Source of the DNA: Hippasteria phrygiana
Lineage: Eukaryota; Echinodermata; Asteroidea; Valvatida; Goniasteridae
DNA: 64,000 nt
NCBI GenBank assembly: GCA_037893225.1
Contig: JAZGUH010000695.1
Coordinates: forward strand, 248,001-312,000
Reading direction: 5' to 3'
The translations under genes were made by a program, and so were the position numbers. Each line of letters opens with the position of its first letter. Position 1 is the stretch's first letter. The notes beneath the pieces are model-generated. The model saw only the letters and a program-made list of their open reading frames with translations. It ran no database searches and was not told the origin of the DNA. Shown here piece by piece: positions 50,011 through 63,938 of this stretch.

Positions 50011-50492
50011 GAAGGTAATATGCACACAGATGTTGGCCGGAAAGAAAATAAACATTGCGAGGTTTGAATTGTCTCCACAAGTTTTAACTCTAAGAAGCCG
50101 CCGATAATTGCAGCATGTAGCGCCAGATCTAAGCTATCCATACATGTCAAAATTACTGTATTTGGTTTATATTTCATGCAATTATGAATGAGTAAAGCAA
50201 GTCCATACCCCAGGGAATTTGACAGGCATGGAGCAATACATAAAAGGTAATCTCCACACAGATGGTGGCCGGGAAGAAAATAAACATTGCGAGGTTTGAA
50301 TTTTCTCCACAAGTGTTAACTCTAAGAAGCCGCCGATAATTGCAACATGTAGCGCCAGATCTAAGCTATCCATACATGTCAAAATTACTGAATTTGGTTG
50401 ATATTTCATGCAATTATGAATGAGTAAAGCAAGTCCATACCCCAGGGAATTTGACATGCATGGAGCAATAAATAGACGGTAACATGTACACA

Positions 50493-53400
50493 GATGTTGG
50501 CCGGAAAGAAAATAAACATTGCGAGGTTTGAATTTTCTCCACAAGTTTTAACTCTAAGAAGCCGCCGATAATTGCAACATGTAGCGCCAGATCTAAGCTA
50601 TCCATACATGTCAAAATTACTGAATTTGGTTGATATTTCATGCAATTATGAATGAGTAAAGCAAGTCATACCCTAGGGAATTTGACATGCATGGAGCAAT
50701 AAATAGAAGGTAATATGCACACAGATGTTGGCCGGAAAGAAAATATACATTGCGAGGTTTGAATTTTCTCCACAAGTTTTAACTCTAAGAAGCCGCCGAT
50801 AATTGCAACATGTAGCGCCAGATCTAAGCTATCCATACATGTCAAAATTACTGAATGTGGTTGATATTTCATGCAATTATGAATGAGTAAAGCAAGTCCA
50901 TACCCTAGGGAATTTGACAGGCATGGAGCAATAAATAGAAGGTAATATGCACACAGATGTTGGCCGGAAAGAAAATAAACATTGCGAGGTTTGAATTTTC
51001 TCCACAAGTTTTAACTCTAAGAAGCCGCCGATAATTGCAACATGTAGCGCCAGATCTAAGCTATCCATACATGTCAAAATTACTGTATTTGGTGTATATT
51101 TCATGCAATTATGAATGAGTAAAGCAAGTCCATACCCCAGGGAATTTGACAGGCATGGAGCAATACATAAAAGGTAATCTGCACACAGATGGTGGCCGGG
51201 AAGAAAATAAACATTGCGAGGTTTGAATTTTCTCCACAAGTGTTAACTCTAAGAAGCCGCCGATAATTGCAACATGTAGCGCCAGATCTAAGCTATCCAT
51301 ACATGTCAAAATTACTGAATTTGGTTGATATTTCATGCAATTATGAATGAGTAAAGCAAGTCCATACCCCAGGGAATTTGACATGCATGGAGCAATAAAT
51401 AGACGGTAACATGTACACAGATGTTGGCCGGAAAGAAAATAAACATTGCGAGGTTTGAATTTTCTCCACAAGTTTTAACTCTAAGAAGCCGCCGATAATT
51501 GCAACATGTAGCGCCAGATCTAAGCTATCCATACATGTCAAAATTACTGAATTTGGTTGATATTTCATGCAATTATGAATGAGTAAAGCAAGTCATACCC
51601 TAGGGAATTTGACATGCATGGAGCAATAAATAGAAGGTAATCTGCACACAGATGTTGGCCGGAAAGAAAATATACATTGCGAGGTTTGAATTTTCTCCAC
51701 AAGTTTTAACTCTAAGAAGCCGCCGATAATTGCAACATGTAGCGCCAGATCTAAGCTATCCATACATGTCAAAATTACTGAATGTGGTTGATATTTCATG
51801 CAATTATGAATGAGTAAAGCAAGTCCATACCCTAGGGAATTTGACAGGCATGGAGCAATAAATAGAAGGTAATATGCACACAGATGTTGGCCGGAAAGAA
51901 AATAAACATTGCGAGGTTTGAATTTTCTCCACAAGTTTTAACTCTAAGAAGCCGCCGATAATTGCAACATGTAGCGCCAGATCTAAGCTATCCATACATG
52001 TCAAAATTACTGTATTTGGTGTATATTTCATGCAATTATGAATGAGTAAAGCAAGTCCATACCCCAGGGAATTTGACAGGCATGGAGCAATACATAAAAG
52101 GTAATCTGCACACAGATGGTGGCCGGGAAGAAAATAAACATTGCGAGGTTTGAATTTTCTCCACAAGTGTTAACTCTAAGAAGCCGCCGATAATTGCAAC
52201 ATGTAGCGCCAGATCTAAGCTATCCATACATGTCAAAATTACTGAATTTGGTTGATATTTCATGCAATTATGAATGAGTAAAGCAAGTCCATACCCCAGG
52301 GAATTTGACATGCATGGAGCAATAAATAGACGGTAACATGTACACAGATGTTGGCCGGAAAGAAAATAAACATTGCGAGGTTTGAATTTTCTCCACAAGT
52401 TTTAACTCTAAGAAGCCGCCGATAATTGCAACATGTAGCGCCAGATCTAAGCTATCCATACATGTCAAAATTACTGAATTTGGTTGATATTTCATGCAAT
52501 TATGAATGAGTAAAGCAAGTCATACCCTAGGGAATTTGACATGCATGGAGCAATAAATAGAAGGTAATCTGCACACAGATGTTGGCCGGAAAGAAAATAT
52601 ACATTGCGAGGTTTGAATTTTCTCCACAAGTTTTAACTCTAAGAAGCCGCCGATAATTGCAACATGTAGCGCCAGATCTAAGCTATCCATACATGTCAAA
52701 ATTACTGAATTTGGTTGATATTTCATGCAATTATGAATGAGTAAAGCAAGTCCATACCCTAGGGAATTTGACAGGCATGGAGCAATAAATAGAAGGTAAT
52801 ATGCACACAGATGTTGGCCGGAAAGAAAATAAACATTGCGAGGTTTGAATTTTCTCCACAAGTTTTAACTCTAAGAAGCCGCCGATAATTGCAACATGTA
52901 GCGCCAGATCTAAGCTATCCATACATGTCAAAATTACTGAATTTGGTTGATATTTCATGCAATTATGAATGAGTAAAGCAAGTCCATACCCTAGGGAATT
53001 TGACAGGCATGGAGCAATAAATAGAAGGTAATATGCTCACAGATGTTGGCCGGAAAGAAAATAAACATTGCGAGGTTTGAATTTTCTCCACAAGTTTTAA
53101 CTCTAAGAAGCCGCCGATAATTGCAACATGTAGCGCCAGATCTAAGCTATCCATACATGTCAAAATTACTGTATTTGGTGTATATTTCATGCAATTATGA
53201 ATGAGTAAAGCAAGTCCATACCCCAGGGAATTTGACATGCATGGAGCAATAAATAGACGGTAACATGTACACAGATGTTGGCCGGAAAGAAAATAAACAT
53301 TGCGAGGTTTGAATTTTCTCCACAAGTTTTAACTCTAAGAAGCCGCCGATAATTGCAACATGTAGCGCCAGATCTAAGCTATCCATACATGTCAAAATTA

Positions 53401-54200
53401 CTGAATTTGGTTGATATTTCATGCAATTATGAATGAGTAAAGCAAGTCATACCCTACGGAATTTGACATGCATGGAGCAATAAATAGAAGGTAATATGCA
53501 CACAGATGTTGGCCGGAAAGAAAATATACATTGCGAGGTTTGAATTTTCTCCACAAGTTTTAACTCTAAGAAGCCGCCGATAATTGCAACATGTAGCGCC
53601 AGATTTAAGCTATCCATACATGTCAAAATTACTGAATTTGGTTGATATTTCATGCAATTATGAATGAGTAAAGCAAGTCCATACCCTAGGGAATTTGACA
53701 GGCATGGAGCAATAAATAGAAGGTAATATGCACACAGATGTTGGCCGGAAAGAAAATAAACATTGCGAGGTTTGAATTTTCTCCACAAGTTTTAACTCTA
53801 AGAAGCCGCCGATAATTGCAACATGTAGCGCCAGATCTAAGCTATCCATACATGTCAAAATTACTGAATTTGGTTGATATTTCATGCAATTATGAATGAG
53901 TAAAGCAAGTCCATACCCTAGGGAATTTGACAGGCATGGAGCAATAAATAAAAGGTAATCTGCACACAGATGGTGGCCGGGAAGAAAATAAACATTGCGA
54001 GGTTTGAATTTTCTCCACAAGTGTTAACTCTAAGAAGCCGCCGATAATTGCAACATGTAGCGCCAGATCTAAGCTATCCATACATGTCAAAATTACTGAA
54101 TTTGGTTGATATTTCATGCAATTATGAATGAGTAAAGCAAGTCCATACCCCAGGGAATTTGACATGCATGGAGCAATAAATAGACGGTAACATGTACACA
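50493..54200. repeat. Four-monomer HOR, 927 bp, four rounds
   Basis: C-deleted copies recur exactly every 927 bp (50666, 51593, 52520, 53447, then 54374). Each round is a gtcat copy with acatgcatgg and a following tatacatt, one or two aatagaaggtaatatg copies, a gtatttggtgtat copy, and an aatagacggtaacatgtac copy. Rounds 1 and 2 share gaatgtggttgat (aatgtgg at 50854 and 51781). Round 3 has gctcacag near 53036, and round 4 has ccctacgg near 53452 and agatttaag near 53601. Total length 3708 bp equals 4 x 927. Confidence 0.85.
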
Positions 54201-57200
54201 GATGTTGGCCGGAAAGAAAATAAACATTGCGAGGTTTGAATTTTCTCCACAAGTTTTAACTCTAAGAAGCCGCCGATAATTGCAACATGTAGCGCCAGAT
54301 CTAAGCTATCCATACATGTCAAAATTACTGAATTTGGTTGATATTTCATGCAATTATGAATGAGTAAAGCAAGTCATACCCTAGGGAATTTGACATGCAT
54401 GGAGCAATAAATAGAAGGTAATATGCACACAGATGTTGGCCGGAAAGAAAATATACATTGCGAGGTTTGAATTTTCTCCACAAGTTTTAACTCTAAGAAG
54501 CCGCCGATAATTGCAACATGTAGCGCCAGATCTAAGCTATCCATACATGTCAAAATTACTGTATTTGGTGTATATTTCATGCAATTATGAATGAGTAAAG
54601 CAAGTCCATACCCCAGGGAATTTGACATGCATGGAGCAATAAATAGACGGTAACATGTACACAGATGTTGGCCGGAAAGAAAATAAACATTGCGAGGTTT
54701 GAATTTTCTCCACAAGTTTTAACTCTAAGAAGCCGCCGATAATTGCAACATGTAGCGCCAGATTTAAGCTATCCATACATGTCAAAATTACTGAATTTGG
54801 TTGATATTTCATGCAATTATGAATGAGTAAAGCAAGTCCATACCCTAGGGAATTTGACAGGCATGGAGCAATAAATAGAAGGTAATATGCACACAGATGT
54901 TGGCCGGAAAGAAAATAAACATTGCGAGGTTTGAATTTTCTCCACAAGTTTTAACTCTAAGAAGCCGCCGATAATTGCAACATGTAGCGCCAGATCTAAG
55001 CTATCCATACATGTCAAAATTACTGAATTTGGTTGATATTTCATGCAATTATGAATGAGTAAAGCAAGTCATACCCTAGGGAATTTGACATGCATGGAGC
55101 AATAAATAGAAGGTAATATGCACACAGATGTTGGCCGGAAAGAAAATATACATTGCGAGGTTTGAATTTTCTCCACAAGTTTTAACTCTAAGAAGCCGCC
55201 GATAATTGCAACATGTAGCGCCAGATCTAAGCTATCCATACATGTCAAAATTACTGAATTTGGTTGATATTTCATGCAATTATGAATGAGTAAAGCAAGT
55301 CCATACCCTAGGGAATTTGACAGGCATGGAGCAATACATAAAAGGTAATCTGCACACAGATGGTGGCCGGGAAGAAAATAAACATTGCGAGGTTTGAATT
55401 TTCTCCACAAGTGTTAACTCTAAGAAGCCGCCGATAATTGCAACATGTAGCGCCAGATCTAAGCTATCCATACATGTCAAAATTACTGAATTTGGTTGAT
55501 ATTTCATGCAATTATGAATGAGTAAAGCAAGTCCATACCCCAGGGAATTTGACATGCATGGAGCAATAAATAGACGGTAACATGTACACAGATGTTGGCC
55601 GGAAAGAAAATAAACATTGCGAGGTTTAAATTTTCTCCACAAGTTTTAACTCTAAGAAGCCGCCGATAATTGCAACATGTAGCGCCAGATCTAAGCTATC
55701 CATACATGTCAAAATGACTGAATTTGGTTGATATTTCATGCAATTATGAATGAGTAAAGCAAGTCCATACCCCAGGGAATTTGACAGGCATGGAGCAATA
55801 AATAGAAGGTAATATGCACACAGATGTTGGCCGGAAAGAAAATAAACATTGCGAGGTTTGAATTTTCTCCACACGTTTTAACTCTAAGAAGCCGCCGATA
55901 ATTGCAGCATGTAGCGCCAGATCTAAGCTATCCATACATGTCAAAATTACTGTATTTGGTTGATATTTCATGCAATTATGAATGAGTAAAGCAAGTCCAT
56001 ACCCCAGGGAATTTGACAGGCATGGAGCAATACATAAAAGGTAATCTGCACACAGATGGTGGCCGGGAAGAAAATAAACATTGCGAGGTTTGAATTTTCT
56101 CCACAATTGTTAACTCTAAGAAGCCGCCGATAATTGCAACATGTAGCGCCAGATCTAAGCTATCCATACATGTCAAAATTACTGAATTTGGTTGATATTT
56201 CATGCAATTATGAATGAGTAAAGCAAGTCCATACCCCAGGGAATTTGACATGCATGGAGCAATAAATAGACGGTAACATGTACACAGATGTTGGCCGGAA
56301 AGAAAATAAACATTGCGAGGTTTGAATTTTCTCCACAAGTTTTAACTCTAAGAAGCCGCCGATAATTGCAACATGTAGCGCCAGATCTAAGCTATCCATA
56401 CATGTCAAAATTACTGAATTTGGTTGATATTTCATGCAATTATGAATGAGTAAAGCAAGTCCATACCCTAGGGAATTTGACAGGCATGGAGCAATACATA
56501 AAAGGTAATCTGCACACAGATGGTGGCCGGGAAGAAAATAAACATTGCGAGGTTTGAATTTTCTCCACAAGTGTTAACTCTAAGAAGCCGCCGATAATTG
56601 CAACATGTAGCGCCAGATCTAAGCTATCCATACATGTCAAAATTACTGAATTTGGTTGATATTTCATGCAATTATGAATGAGTAAAGCAAGTCCATACCC
56701 CAGGGAATTTGACATGCATGGAGCAATAAATAGACGGTAACATGTACACAGATGTTGGCCGGAAAGAAAATAAACATTGCGAGGTTTGAATTTTCTCCAC
56801 AAGTTTTAACTCTAAGAAGCCGCCGATAATTGCAACATGTAGCGCCAGATCTAAGCTATCCATACATGTCAAAATTACTGAATTTGGTTGATATTTCATG
56901 CAATTATGAATGAGTAAAGCAAGTCATACCCTAGGGAATTTGACATGCATGGAGCAATAAATAGAAGGTAATATGCACACAGATGTTGGCCGGAAAGAAA
57001 ATATACATTGCGAGGTTTGAATTTTCTCCACAAGTTTTAACTCTAAGAAGCCGCCGATAATTGCAACATGTAGCGCCAGATCTAAGCTATCCATACATGT
57101 CAAAATTACTGTATTTGGTGTATATTTCATGCAATTATGAATGAGTAAAGCAAGTCCATACCCCAGGGAATTTGACATGCATGGAGCAATAAATAGACGG

Positions 57201-59005
57201 TAACATGTACACAGATGTTGGCCGGAAAGAAAATAAACATTGCGAGGTTTGAATTTTCTCCACAAGTTTTAACTCTAAGAAGCCGCCGATAATTGCAACA
57301 TGTAGCGCCAGATTTAAGCTATCCATACATGTCAAAATTACTGAATTTGGTTGATATTTCATGCAATTATGAATGAGTAAAGCAAGTCCATACCCTAGGG
57401 AATTTGACAGGCATGGAGCAATAAATAGAAGGTAATATGCACACAGATGTTGGCCGGAAAGAAAATAAACATTGCGAGGTTTGAATTTTCTCCACAAGTT
57501 TTAACTCTAAGAAGCCGCCGATAATTGCAACATGTAGCGCCAGATCTAAGCTATCCATACATGTCAAAATTACTGAATTTGGTTGATATTTCATGCAATT
57601 ATGAATGAGTAAAGCAAGTCATACCCTAGGGAATTTGACATGCATGGAGCAATAAATAGAAGGTAATATGCACACAGATGTTGGCCGGAAAGAAAATATA
57701 CATTGCGAGGTTTGAATTTTCTCCACAAGTTTTAACTCTAAGAAGCCGCCGATAATTGCAACATGTAGCGCCAGATCTAAGCTATCCATACATGTCAAAA
57801 TTACTGAATTTGGTTGATATTTCATGCAATTATGAATGAGTAAAGCAAGTCCATACCCTAGGGAATTTGACAGGCATGGAGCAATACATAAAAGGTAATC
57901 TGCACACAGATGGTGGCCGGGAAGAAAATAAACATTGCGAGGTTTGAATTTTCTCCACAAGTGTTAACTCTAAGAAGCCGCCGATAATTGCAACATGTAG
58001 CGCCAGATCTAAGCTATCCATACATGTCAAAATTACTGAATTTGGTTGATATTTCATGCAATTATGAATGAGTAAAGCAAGTCCATACCCCAGGGAATTT
58101 GACATGCATGGAGCAATAAATAGACGGTAACATGTACACAGATGTTGGCCGGAAAGAAAATAAACATTGCGAGGTTTAAATTTTCTCCACAAGTTTTAAC
58201 TCTAAGAAGCCGCCGATAATTGCAACATGTAGCGCCAGATCTAAGCTATCCATACATGTCAAAATGACTGAATTTGGTTGATATTTCATGCAATTATGAA
58301 TGAGTAAAGCAAGTCCATACCCCAGGGAATTTGACAGGCATGGAGCAATAAATAGAAGGTAATATGCACACAGATGTTGGCCGGAAAGAAAATAAACATT
58401 GCGAGGTTTGAATTTTCTCCACACGTTTTAACTCTAAGAAGCCGCCGATAATTGCAGCATGTAGCGCCAGATCTAAGCTATCCATACATGTCAAAATTAC
58501 TGTATTTGGTTGATATTTCATGCAATTATGAATGAGTAAAGCAAGTCCATACCCCAGGGAATTTGACAGGCATGGAGCAATACATAAAAGGTAATCTGCA
58601 CACAGATGGTGGCCGGGAAGAAAATAAACATTGCGAGGTTTGAATTTTCTCCACAATTGTTAACTCTAAGAAGCCGCCGATAATTGCAACATGTAGCGCC
58701 AGATCTAAGCTATCCATACATGTCAAAATTACTGAATTTGGTTGATATTTCATGCAATTATGAATGAGTAAAGCAAGTCCATACCCCAGGGAATTTGACA
58801 TGCATGGAGCAATAAATAGACGGTAACATGTACACAGATGTTGGCCGGAAAGAAAATAAACATTGCGAGGTTTGAATTTTCTCCACAAGTTTTAACTCTA
58901 AGAAGCCGCCGATAATTGCAACATGTAGCGCCAGATCTAAGCTATCCATACATGTCAAAATTACTGAATTTGGTTGATATTTCATGCAATTATGAATGAG
59001 TAAAG
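53948..59005. repeat. Eleven-monomer tandem duplication, 2550 bp
   Basis: The stretch 53948-56455 matches 56498-59005, about 98% of the unit length. Rare alleles at constant offset are agatttaag (near 54764 and 57314), gaggtttaaattt (55621 and 58171), caaaatgactg (near 55713 and 58263), acacgttttaac (near 55872 and 58422) and ccacaattgtt. I noticed no difference inside the matched interval by eye. The left edge is bounded by aaataaaagg versus cataaaagg. Confidence 0.87.
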
Positions 59006-61310
59006 CAAGTCATACCCTAGGGAATTTGACATGCATGGAGCAATAAATAGAAGGTAATATGCACACAGATGTTGGCCGGAAAGAAAATATACATTGCGAG
59101 GTTTGAATTTTCTCCACAAGTTTTAACTCTAAGAAGCCGCCGATAATTGCAACATGTAGCGCCAGATCTAAGCTATCCATACATGTCAAAATTACTGAAT
59201 TTGGTTGATATTTCATGCAATTATGAATGAGTAAAGCAAGTCCATACCCTAGGGAATTTGACAGGCATGGAGCAATACATAAAAGGTAATCTGCACACAG
59301 ATGGTGGCCGGGAAGAAAATAAACATTGCGAGGTTTGAATTTTCTCCACAAGTGTTAACTCTAAGAAGCCGCCGATAATTGCAACATGTAGCGCCAGATC
59401 TAAGCTATCCATACATGTCAAAATTACTGAATTTGGTTGATATTTCATGCAATTATGAATGAGTAAAGCAAGTCCATACCCCAGGGAATTTGACATGCAT
59501 GGAGCAATAAATAGACGGTAACATGTACACAGATGTTGGCCGGAAAGAAAATAAACATTGCGAGGTTTAAATTTTCTCCACAAGTTTTAACTCTAAGAAG
59601 CCGCCGATAATTGCAACATGTAGCGCCAGATCTAAGCTATCCATACATGTCAAAATGACTGAATTTGGTTGATATTTCATGCAATTATGAATGAGTAAAG
59701 CAAGTCCATACCCCAGGGAATTTGACAGGCATGGAGCAATAAATAGAAGGTAATATGCACACAGATGTTGGCCGGAAAGAAAATAAACATTGCGAGGTTT
59801 GAATTTTCTCCACACGTTTTAACTCTAAGAAGCCGCCGATAATTGCAGCATGTAGCGCCAGATCTAAGCTATCCATACATGTCAAAATTACTGTATTTGG
59901 TTGATATTTCATGCAATTATGAATGAGTAAAGCAAGTCCATACCCCAGGGAATTTGACAGGCATGGAGCAATACATAAAAGGTAATCTGCACACAGATGG
60001 TGGCCGGGAAGAAAATAAACATTGCGAGGTTTGAATTTTCTCCACAATTGTTAACTCTAAGAAGCCGCCGATAATTGCAACATGTAGCGCCAGATCTAAG
60101 CTATCCATACATGTCAAAATTACTGAATTTGGTTGATATTTCATGCAATTATGAATGAGTAAAGCAAGTCCATACCCCAGGGAATTTGACATGCATGGAG
60201 CAATAAATAGAAGGTAATATGCACACAGATGTTGGCCGGAAAGAAAATATACATTGCGAGGTTTGAATTTTCTCCACAAGTTTTAACTCTAAGAAGCCGC
60301 CGATAATTGCAACATGTAGCGCCAGATCTAAGCTATCCATACATGTCAAAATTACTGAATTTGGTTGATATTTCATGCAATTATGAATGAGTAAAGCAAG
60401 TCCATACCCTAGGGAATTTGACAGGCATGGAGCAATACATAAAAGGTAATCTGCACACAGATGGTGGCCGGGAAGAAAATAAACATTGCGAGGTTTGAAT
60501 TTTCTCCACAAGTGTTAACTCTAAGAAGCCGCCGATAATTGCAACATGTAGCGCCAGATCTAAGCTATCCATACATGTCAAAATTACTGAATTTGGTTGA
60601 TATTTCATGCAATTATGAATGAGTAAAGCAAGTCCATACCCCAGGGAATTTGACATGCATGGAGCAATAAATAGACGGTAACATGTACACAGATGTTGGC
60701 CGGAAAGAAAATAAACATTGCGAGGTTTAAATTTTCTCCACAAGTTTTAACTCTAAGAAGCCGCCGATAATTGCAACATGTAGCGCCAGATCTAAGCTAT
60801 CCATACATGTCAAAATGACTGAATTTGGTTGATATTTCATGCAATTATGAATGAGTAAAGCAAGTCCATACCCCAGGGAATTTGACAGGCATGGAGCAAT
60901 AAATAGAAGGTAATATGCACACAGATGTTGGCCGGAAAGAAAATAAACATTGCGAGGTTTGAATTTTCTCCACACGTTTTAACTCTAAGAAGCCGCCGAT
61001 AATTGCAGCATGTAGCGCCAGATCTAAGCTATCCATACATGTCAAAATTACTGTATTTGGTTGATATTTCATGCAATTATGAATGAGTAAAGCAAGTCCA
61101 TACCCCAGGGAATTTGACAGGCATGGAGCAATACATAAAAGGTAATCTGCACACAGATGGTGGCCGGGAAGAAAATAAACATTGCGAGGTTTGAATTTTC
61201 TCCACAATTGTTAACTCTAAGAAGCCGCCGATAATTGCAACATGTAGCGCCAGATCTAAGCTATCCATACATGTCAAAATTACTGAATTTGGTTGATATT
61301 TCATGCAATT
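57600..61310. repeat. Six- then five-monomer reiteration of the ggtttaaattt cassette
   Basis: The cassette marked by gaggtttaaattt, caaaatgactg and acacgttttaac continues beyond the 2550-bp repeat at steps of 1391 bp and then 1160 bp: its downstream frame marker lies at 58176, 59567 and 60727. This is a six-monomer step (one C-deleted copy) followed by a five-monomer step (none). The five-monomer round lost its C-deleted copy through a hybrid monomer at 59996-60227. Confidence 0.82.
59996..60227 (+). repeat. Hybrid monomer at a duplication junction
   Basis: This copy begins as the class that elsewhere ends with aatagacggtaacatg: it has ccacaattgtt, gtccat and ccccaggg. It ends as the class that elsewhere has gtcat, ccctaggg, aatagaaggtaatatg and a following tatacatt. 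Both parents share acatgcatgg. The switch lies between m183 (60178, still c) and m217 (60212, already a), so the exchange falls within about 33 bp of identical sequence. Confidence 0.8.
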
Positions 61311-63210
61311 ATGAATGAGTAAAGCAAGTCCATACCCCAGGGAATTTGACATGCATGGAGCAATAAATAGACGGTAACATGTACACAGATGTTGGCCGGA
61401 AAGAAAATAAACATTGCGAGGTTTGAATTTTCTCCACAAGTTTTAACTCTAAGAAGCCGCCGATAATTGCAACATGTAGCGCCAGATCTAAGCTATCCAT
61501 ACATGTCAAAATTACTGAATTTGGTTGATATTTCATGAAATTATGAATGAGTAAAGCAAGTCATACCCTAGGGAATTTGACATGCATGGAGCAATAAATA
61601 GAAGGTAATATGCACACAGATGTTGGCCGGAAAGAAAATATACATTGCGAGGTTTGAATTTTCTCCACAAGTTTTAACTCTAAGAAGCCGCCGATAATTG
61701 CAACATGTAGCGCCAGATCTAAGCTATCCATACATGTCAAAATTACTGAATTTGGTTGATATTTCATGCAATTATGAATGAGTAAAGCAAGTCCATACCC
61801 TAGGGAATTTGACAGGCATGGAGCAATAAATAGAAGGTAATATGCACACAGATGTTGGCCGGAAAGAAAATAAACATTGCGAGGTTTGAATTTTCTCCAC
61901 AAGTTTTAACTCTAAGAAGCCGCCGATAATTGCAACATGTAGCGCCAGATCTAAGCTATCCATACATGTCAAAATTACTGTATTTTGTGTATATTTCATG
62001 CAATTATGAATGAGTAAAGCAAGTCCATACCCCAGGGAATTTGACAGGCATGGAGCAATAAATAGAAGGTAATATGCACACAGATGTTGGCCGGAAAGAA
62101 AATAAACATTGCGAGGTTTGAATTTTCTCCACACGTTTTAACTCTAAGAAGCCGCCGATAATTGCAGCATGTAGCGCCAGATCTAAGCTATCCATACATG
62201 TCAAAATTACTGTATTTGGTTGATATTTCATGCAATTATGAATGAGTAAAGCAAGTCCATACCCCAGGGAATTTGACAGGCATGGAGCAATACATAAAAG
62301 GTAATCTGCACACAGATGGTGGCCGGGAAGAAAATAAACATTGCGAGGTTTGAATTTTCTCCACAATTGTTAACTCTAAGAAGCCGCCGATAATTGCAAC
62401 ATGTAGCGCCAGATCTAAGCTATCCATACATGTCAAAATTACTGAATTTGGTTGATATTTCATGCAATTATGAATGAGTAAAGCAAGTCCATACCCCAGG
62501 GAATTTGACATGCATGGAGCAATAAATAGACGGTAACATGTACACAGATGTTGGCCGGAAAGAAAATAAACATTGCGAGGTTTGAATTTTCTCCACAAGT
62601 TTTAACTCTAAGAAGCCGCCGATAATTGCAACATGTAGCGCCAGATCTAAGCTATCCATACATGTCAAAATTACTGAATTTGGTTGATATTTCATGAAAT
62701 TATGAATGAGTAAAGCAAGTCATACCCTAGGGAATTTGACATGCATGGAGCAATAAATAGAAGGTAATATGCACACAGATGTTGGCCGGAAAGAAAATAT
62801 ACATTGCGAGGTTTGAATTTTCTCCACAAGTTTTAACTCTAAGAAGCCGCCGATAATTGCAACATGTAGCGCCAGATCTAAGCTATCCATACATGTCAAA
62901 ATTACTGAATTTGGTTGATATTTCATGCAATTATGAATGAGTAAAGCAAGTCCATACCCTAGGGAATTTGACAGGCATGGAGCAATAAATAGAAGGTAAT
63001 ATGCACACAGATGTTGGCCGGAAAGAAAATAAACATTGCGAGGTTTGAATTTTCTCCACAAGTTTTAACTCTAAGAAGCCGCCGATAATTGCAACATGTA
63101 GCGCCAGATCTAAGCTATCCATACATGTCAAAATTACTGTATTTGGTGTATATTTCATGCAATTATGAATGAGTAAAGCAAGTCCATACCCCAGGGAATT
63201 TGACATGCAT
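60845..63210. repeat. Five-monomer tandem duplication, offset 1159 bp
   Basis: The stretch 60845-62050 matches 62004-63210. Both halves carry acacgttttaac with tgcagc, ccacaattgtt, an aatagacgg copy, the rare catgaaatta (61534 and 62693) and a C-deleted copy (61561 and 62720). The left boundary is tagged by gtattttgtgtat near 61980, seen nowhere else. Confidence 0.84.
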
Positions 63211-63241
63211 GGAGCAATAAATAGACGGTAACATGTACACA

Positions 63242-63474
63242 GATGTTGGCCGGAAAGAAAAATAAACATTGCGAGGTTTGAATTTTCTCCACAAGTTTTA
63301 ACTCTAAGAAGCCGCCGATAATTGCAACATGTAGCGCCAGATCTAAGCTATCCATACATGTCAAAATTACTGAATTTGGTTGATATTTCATGCAATTATG
63401 AATGAGTAAAGCAAGTCCATACCCTAGGGAATTTGACAGGCATGGAGCAATAAATAGAAGGTAATATGCACACA
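63242..63474 (+). repeat. 233-bp monomer with one extra A
   Basis: The run gaaaataaac reads gaaaaataaac at 63257-63266, giving five A in a row. It is the only such copy, so it is either a private slip in the A run or a homopolymer sequencing error. Confidence 0.82.
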
Positions 63475-63938
63475 GATGTTGGCCGGAAAGAAAATAAACA
63501 TTGCGAGGTTTGAATTTTCTCCACAAGTTTTAACTCTAAGAAGCCGCCGATAATTGCAACATGTAGCGCCAGATCTAAGCTATCCATACATGTCAAAATT
63601 ACTGTATTTGGTGTATATTTCATGCAATTATGAATGAGTAAAGCAAGTCCATACCCCAGGGAATTTGACAGGCATGGAGCAATACATAAAAGGTAATCTG
63701 CACACAGATGGTGGCCGGGAAGAAAATAAACATTGCGAGGTTTGAATTTTCTCCACAATTGTTAACTCTAAGAAGCCGCCGATAATTGCAACATGTAGCG
63801 CCAGATCTAAGCTATCCATACATGTCAAAATTACTGAATTTGGTTGATATTTCATGCAATTATGAATGAGTAAAGCAAGTCCATACCCCAGGGAATTTGA
63901 CATGCATGGAGCAATAAATAGACGGTAACATGTACACA

